Made by a program: the position numbers and the translations under genes. 64,000 nucleotides of DNA from Pseudomonas sp. TH31 (lineage in GTDB: Bacteria; Pseudomonadota; Gammaproteobacteria; Pseudomonadales; Pseudomonadaceae): assembly GCF_016650815.1 (NCBI RefSeq), contig NZ_JAEKEZ010000038.1, positions 186,001-250,000 on the forward strand, in the 5' to 3' direction. This document shows, one piece after another, positions 63,601 to 64,000 of the stretch. The notes beneath the pieces were generated by a model. The model was not told the DNA's origin. It did not search any database and saw only the letters and a program-made list of their open reading frames with translations. Position 1 is the stretch's first letter. Every line of letters starts with the position of its first letter.

Positions 63601-64000
63601 ACGTGTTCGGTAACGGCTTGTTGATGTCCGAGACCCTGCAACTGGTCGCGGCCTTCAACCACCTGCACATCTTCATCGACCCGAATCCACAACCGGCCAA
63701 CAGCTTCGTCGAGCGTCAGCGCCTGTTCGACCTGCCGCGTTCGGCCTGGTCGGATTACGACACCAGCATCATGTCCGAAGGCGGCGGGATTTTCTCCCGC
63801 AGCGCGAAAAGCATCGCGATTTCCCCGCAGATGAAAGAGCGCTTCGACATTCAGGCTGACAAGCTGACCCCGACCGAGCTGCTGAACGCCTTGCTCAAGG
63901 CCCCGGTAGACCTGTTGTGGAACGGCGGTATCGGCACCTATGTCAAAGCCAGCACCGAAAGCCACGCCGATGTCGGCGACAAGGCCAACGATGCGCTGCG
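60621..64000 (+). CDS. gdhB: NAD-specific glutamate dehydrogenase, large (about 180 kDa) type, 3' end outside the window
   Basis: The frame is open from 60621 (MAFFTAASKADFQHQLQAAL) to the window end, 1126 residues of a protein usually about 1620 aa long. The N-terminal half carries ACT-like regulatory regions (HHDLPFLVDSVRTELNRRGY; FLEWLVGNHFTFLGYEEF). The catalytic part begins near residue 790 with VHLRFGNVARGGLRWSDR, the active-site KNSVIVPVGAKGGF, and the NAD-binding ITVVGVGDMAGDVFGNG. It converts glutamate to 2-oxoglutarate and ammonia and allows growth on arginine and glutamate. No frame break in 3.4 kb. The 1012-codon antisense frame is a composition artefact. Confidence 0.95.
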   Translation, partial: MAFFTAASKADFQHQLQAALAQHISEQALPQVALFAEQFFGIISLDELTQRRLSDLAGCTLSAWRLLERFDHAQPQVRVYNPDYERHGWQSTHTAVEVLHHDLPFLVDSVRTELNRRGYSIHTLQTTVLSVRRGSKGELLEILPKGTHGEGILQESLMYLEIDRCANAAELNVLSKELEQVLGEVRVAVADFEPMKAKVQEILTGLDNSQFNVDGEEKAEIKSFLEWLVGNHFTFLGYEEFVVSDQADGGHIEYDQDSFLGLTKLLRTGLTYDDLRIEDYAVNYLREPTLLSFAKAAHPSRVHRPAYPDYVSIREIDADGKVIKECRFMGLYTSSVYGESVRVIPYIRRKVEEIERRSGFQAKAHLGKELAQVVEVLPRDDLFQTPVDELFSTVMSIVQIQERNKIRVFLRKDPYGRFCYCLAYVPRDIYSTEVRQKIQQVLMDRLKASDCEFWTFFSESVLARVQLILRVDPKNRLDIDPVLLEKEVVQACRSWQDDYASLVVESFGEAHGTNVLADFPKGFPAGYRERFAAHSAVVDMQHLLSLNEKSPLVMSFYQPLGQVSGQRELHCKLYHADTPLALSDVLPILENLGLRVLGEFPYRLRHNNGREFWIHDFAFTAAEGLELDIQQLNDTLQDAFVHIVRGDAENDAFNRLVLTAGLPWRDVALLRAYARYMKQIRLGFDLGYIASTLNNHTDIARELTRLFKTRFYLARKLASDDLEDKQQRLEQAIVTALDNVQVLNEDRILRRYLDLIKATLRTNFYQTDAHGHNKSYFSFKFNPHQIPELPKPVPKFEIFVYSPRVEGVHLRFGNVARGGLRWSDREEDYRTEVLGLVKAQQVKNSVIVPVGAKGGFLPRRLPLGGGRDEIAAEGIACYRIFISGLLDITDNLKDGALVPPVNVVRHDDDDPYLVVAADKGTATFSDIANGIAIDYGFWLGDAFASGGSAGYDHKKMGITAKGAWVGVQRHFRERGINVQKDSITVVGVGDMAGDVFGNGLLMSETLQLVAAFNHLHIFIDPNPQPANSFVERQRLFDLPRSAWSDYDTSIMSEGGGIFSRSAKSIAISPQMKERFDIQADKLTPTELLNALLKAPVDLLWNGGIGTYVKASTESHADVGDKANDAL

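Noticed and set aside
60927..63965. A 1012-codon open frame on the minus strand
   Set aside because: It is exactly antisense to the NAD-glutamate dehydrogenase, has no recognisable motifs and reads as a composition-driven shadow of a high-GC gene.

Overview
The window comes from a fluorescent pseudomonad (Pseudomonas fluorescens group). The evidence is the high-GC codon use, the REP hairpins built on a GTAGGAGCTGCCGAAGGC core, the chromosomal sbcCD pair, a MoxR/BatD-type operon and a very large NAD-dependent glutamate dehydrogenase. No tRNA, rRNA or CRISPR array was seen.

Layout. (1) 1-1.7 kb: the 3' end of an RND-superfamily exporter and a GntR/FadR regulator. (2) 2.0-13.03 kb: an accessory effector/toxin island. 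Two plus-strand paralogous effector-like genes (530 and 1719 aa) are each followed by a decayed antisense copy of the 3' end of an aconitase gene. Four minus-strand members of an unrecognised helical protein family come next, two of them frameshifted and one of those also truncated. The island ends inside an AraD1-family gene of which only the 3' half survives. (3) 13.06-18.4 kb: the rest of a sugar-acid catabolic locus (aldehyde dehydrogenase, DUF5629, lactonase), with a 369-bp tandem duplication between the first two genes, then small orphan ORFs. (4) 18.4-23.9 kb: GST, sbcC and sbcD. (5) 24.1-52.66 kb: a trans-AT PKS/NRPS cluster with a divergent MFS exporter. (6) 52.67-59.5 kb: moxR-DUF58-DUF4381-VWA-VWA/TPR-batD, on the minus strand. 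(7) 59.76-64 kb: a small acidic protein and the 5' two thirds of the NAD-GDH gene.

The main discovery is region 5. Its gene set reproduces the lankacidin (lkc) pathway known from Streptomyces rochei: a C-A-T-KS starter protein whose A domain reads as glycine-specific, a free-standing DH, KR-cMT-ACP-ACP-KS, a free-standing AT, an FAD amine oxidase (LkcE type), an isochorismatase-fold protein (LkcH type), KR-ACP-ACP-KS-KR-ACP-KS, KS-ACP-TE, an ABC-F ATPase and an MFS exporter. There are five KS domains in total. It differs from the Streptomyces cluster by carrying its own Sfp-type phosphopantetheinyl transferase, by the position of the isochorismatase gene, and by having no PQQ genes nearby. 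The cluster should make a glycine-primed polyene macrocycle closed by amine-oxidase chemistry.

A caveat runs through the window. Fifteen reading-frame breaks can be placed, ten of them in the PKS/ABC-F genes. Every one of those ten is a single missing base in a short homopolymer, nearly always G. Restoring one base per site gives whole, divisible-by-three reading frames for every gene. Base-calling error is the simplest reading, with real decay as the alternative. Spans below are given for the restored genes.
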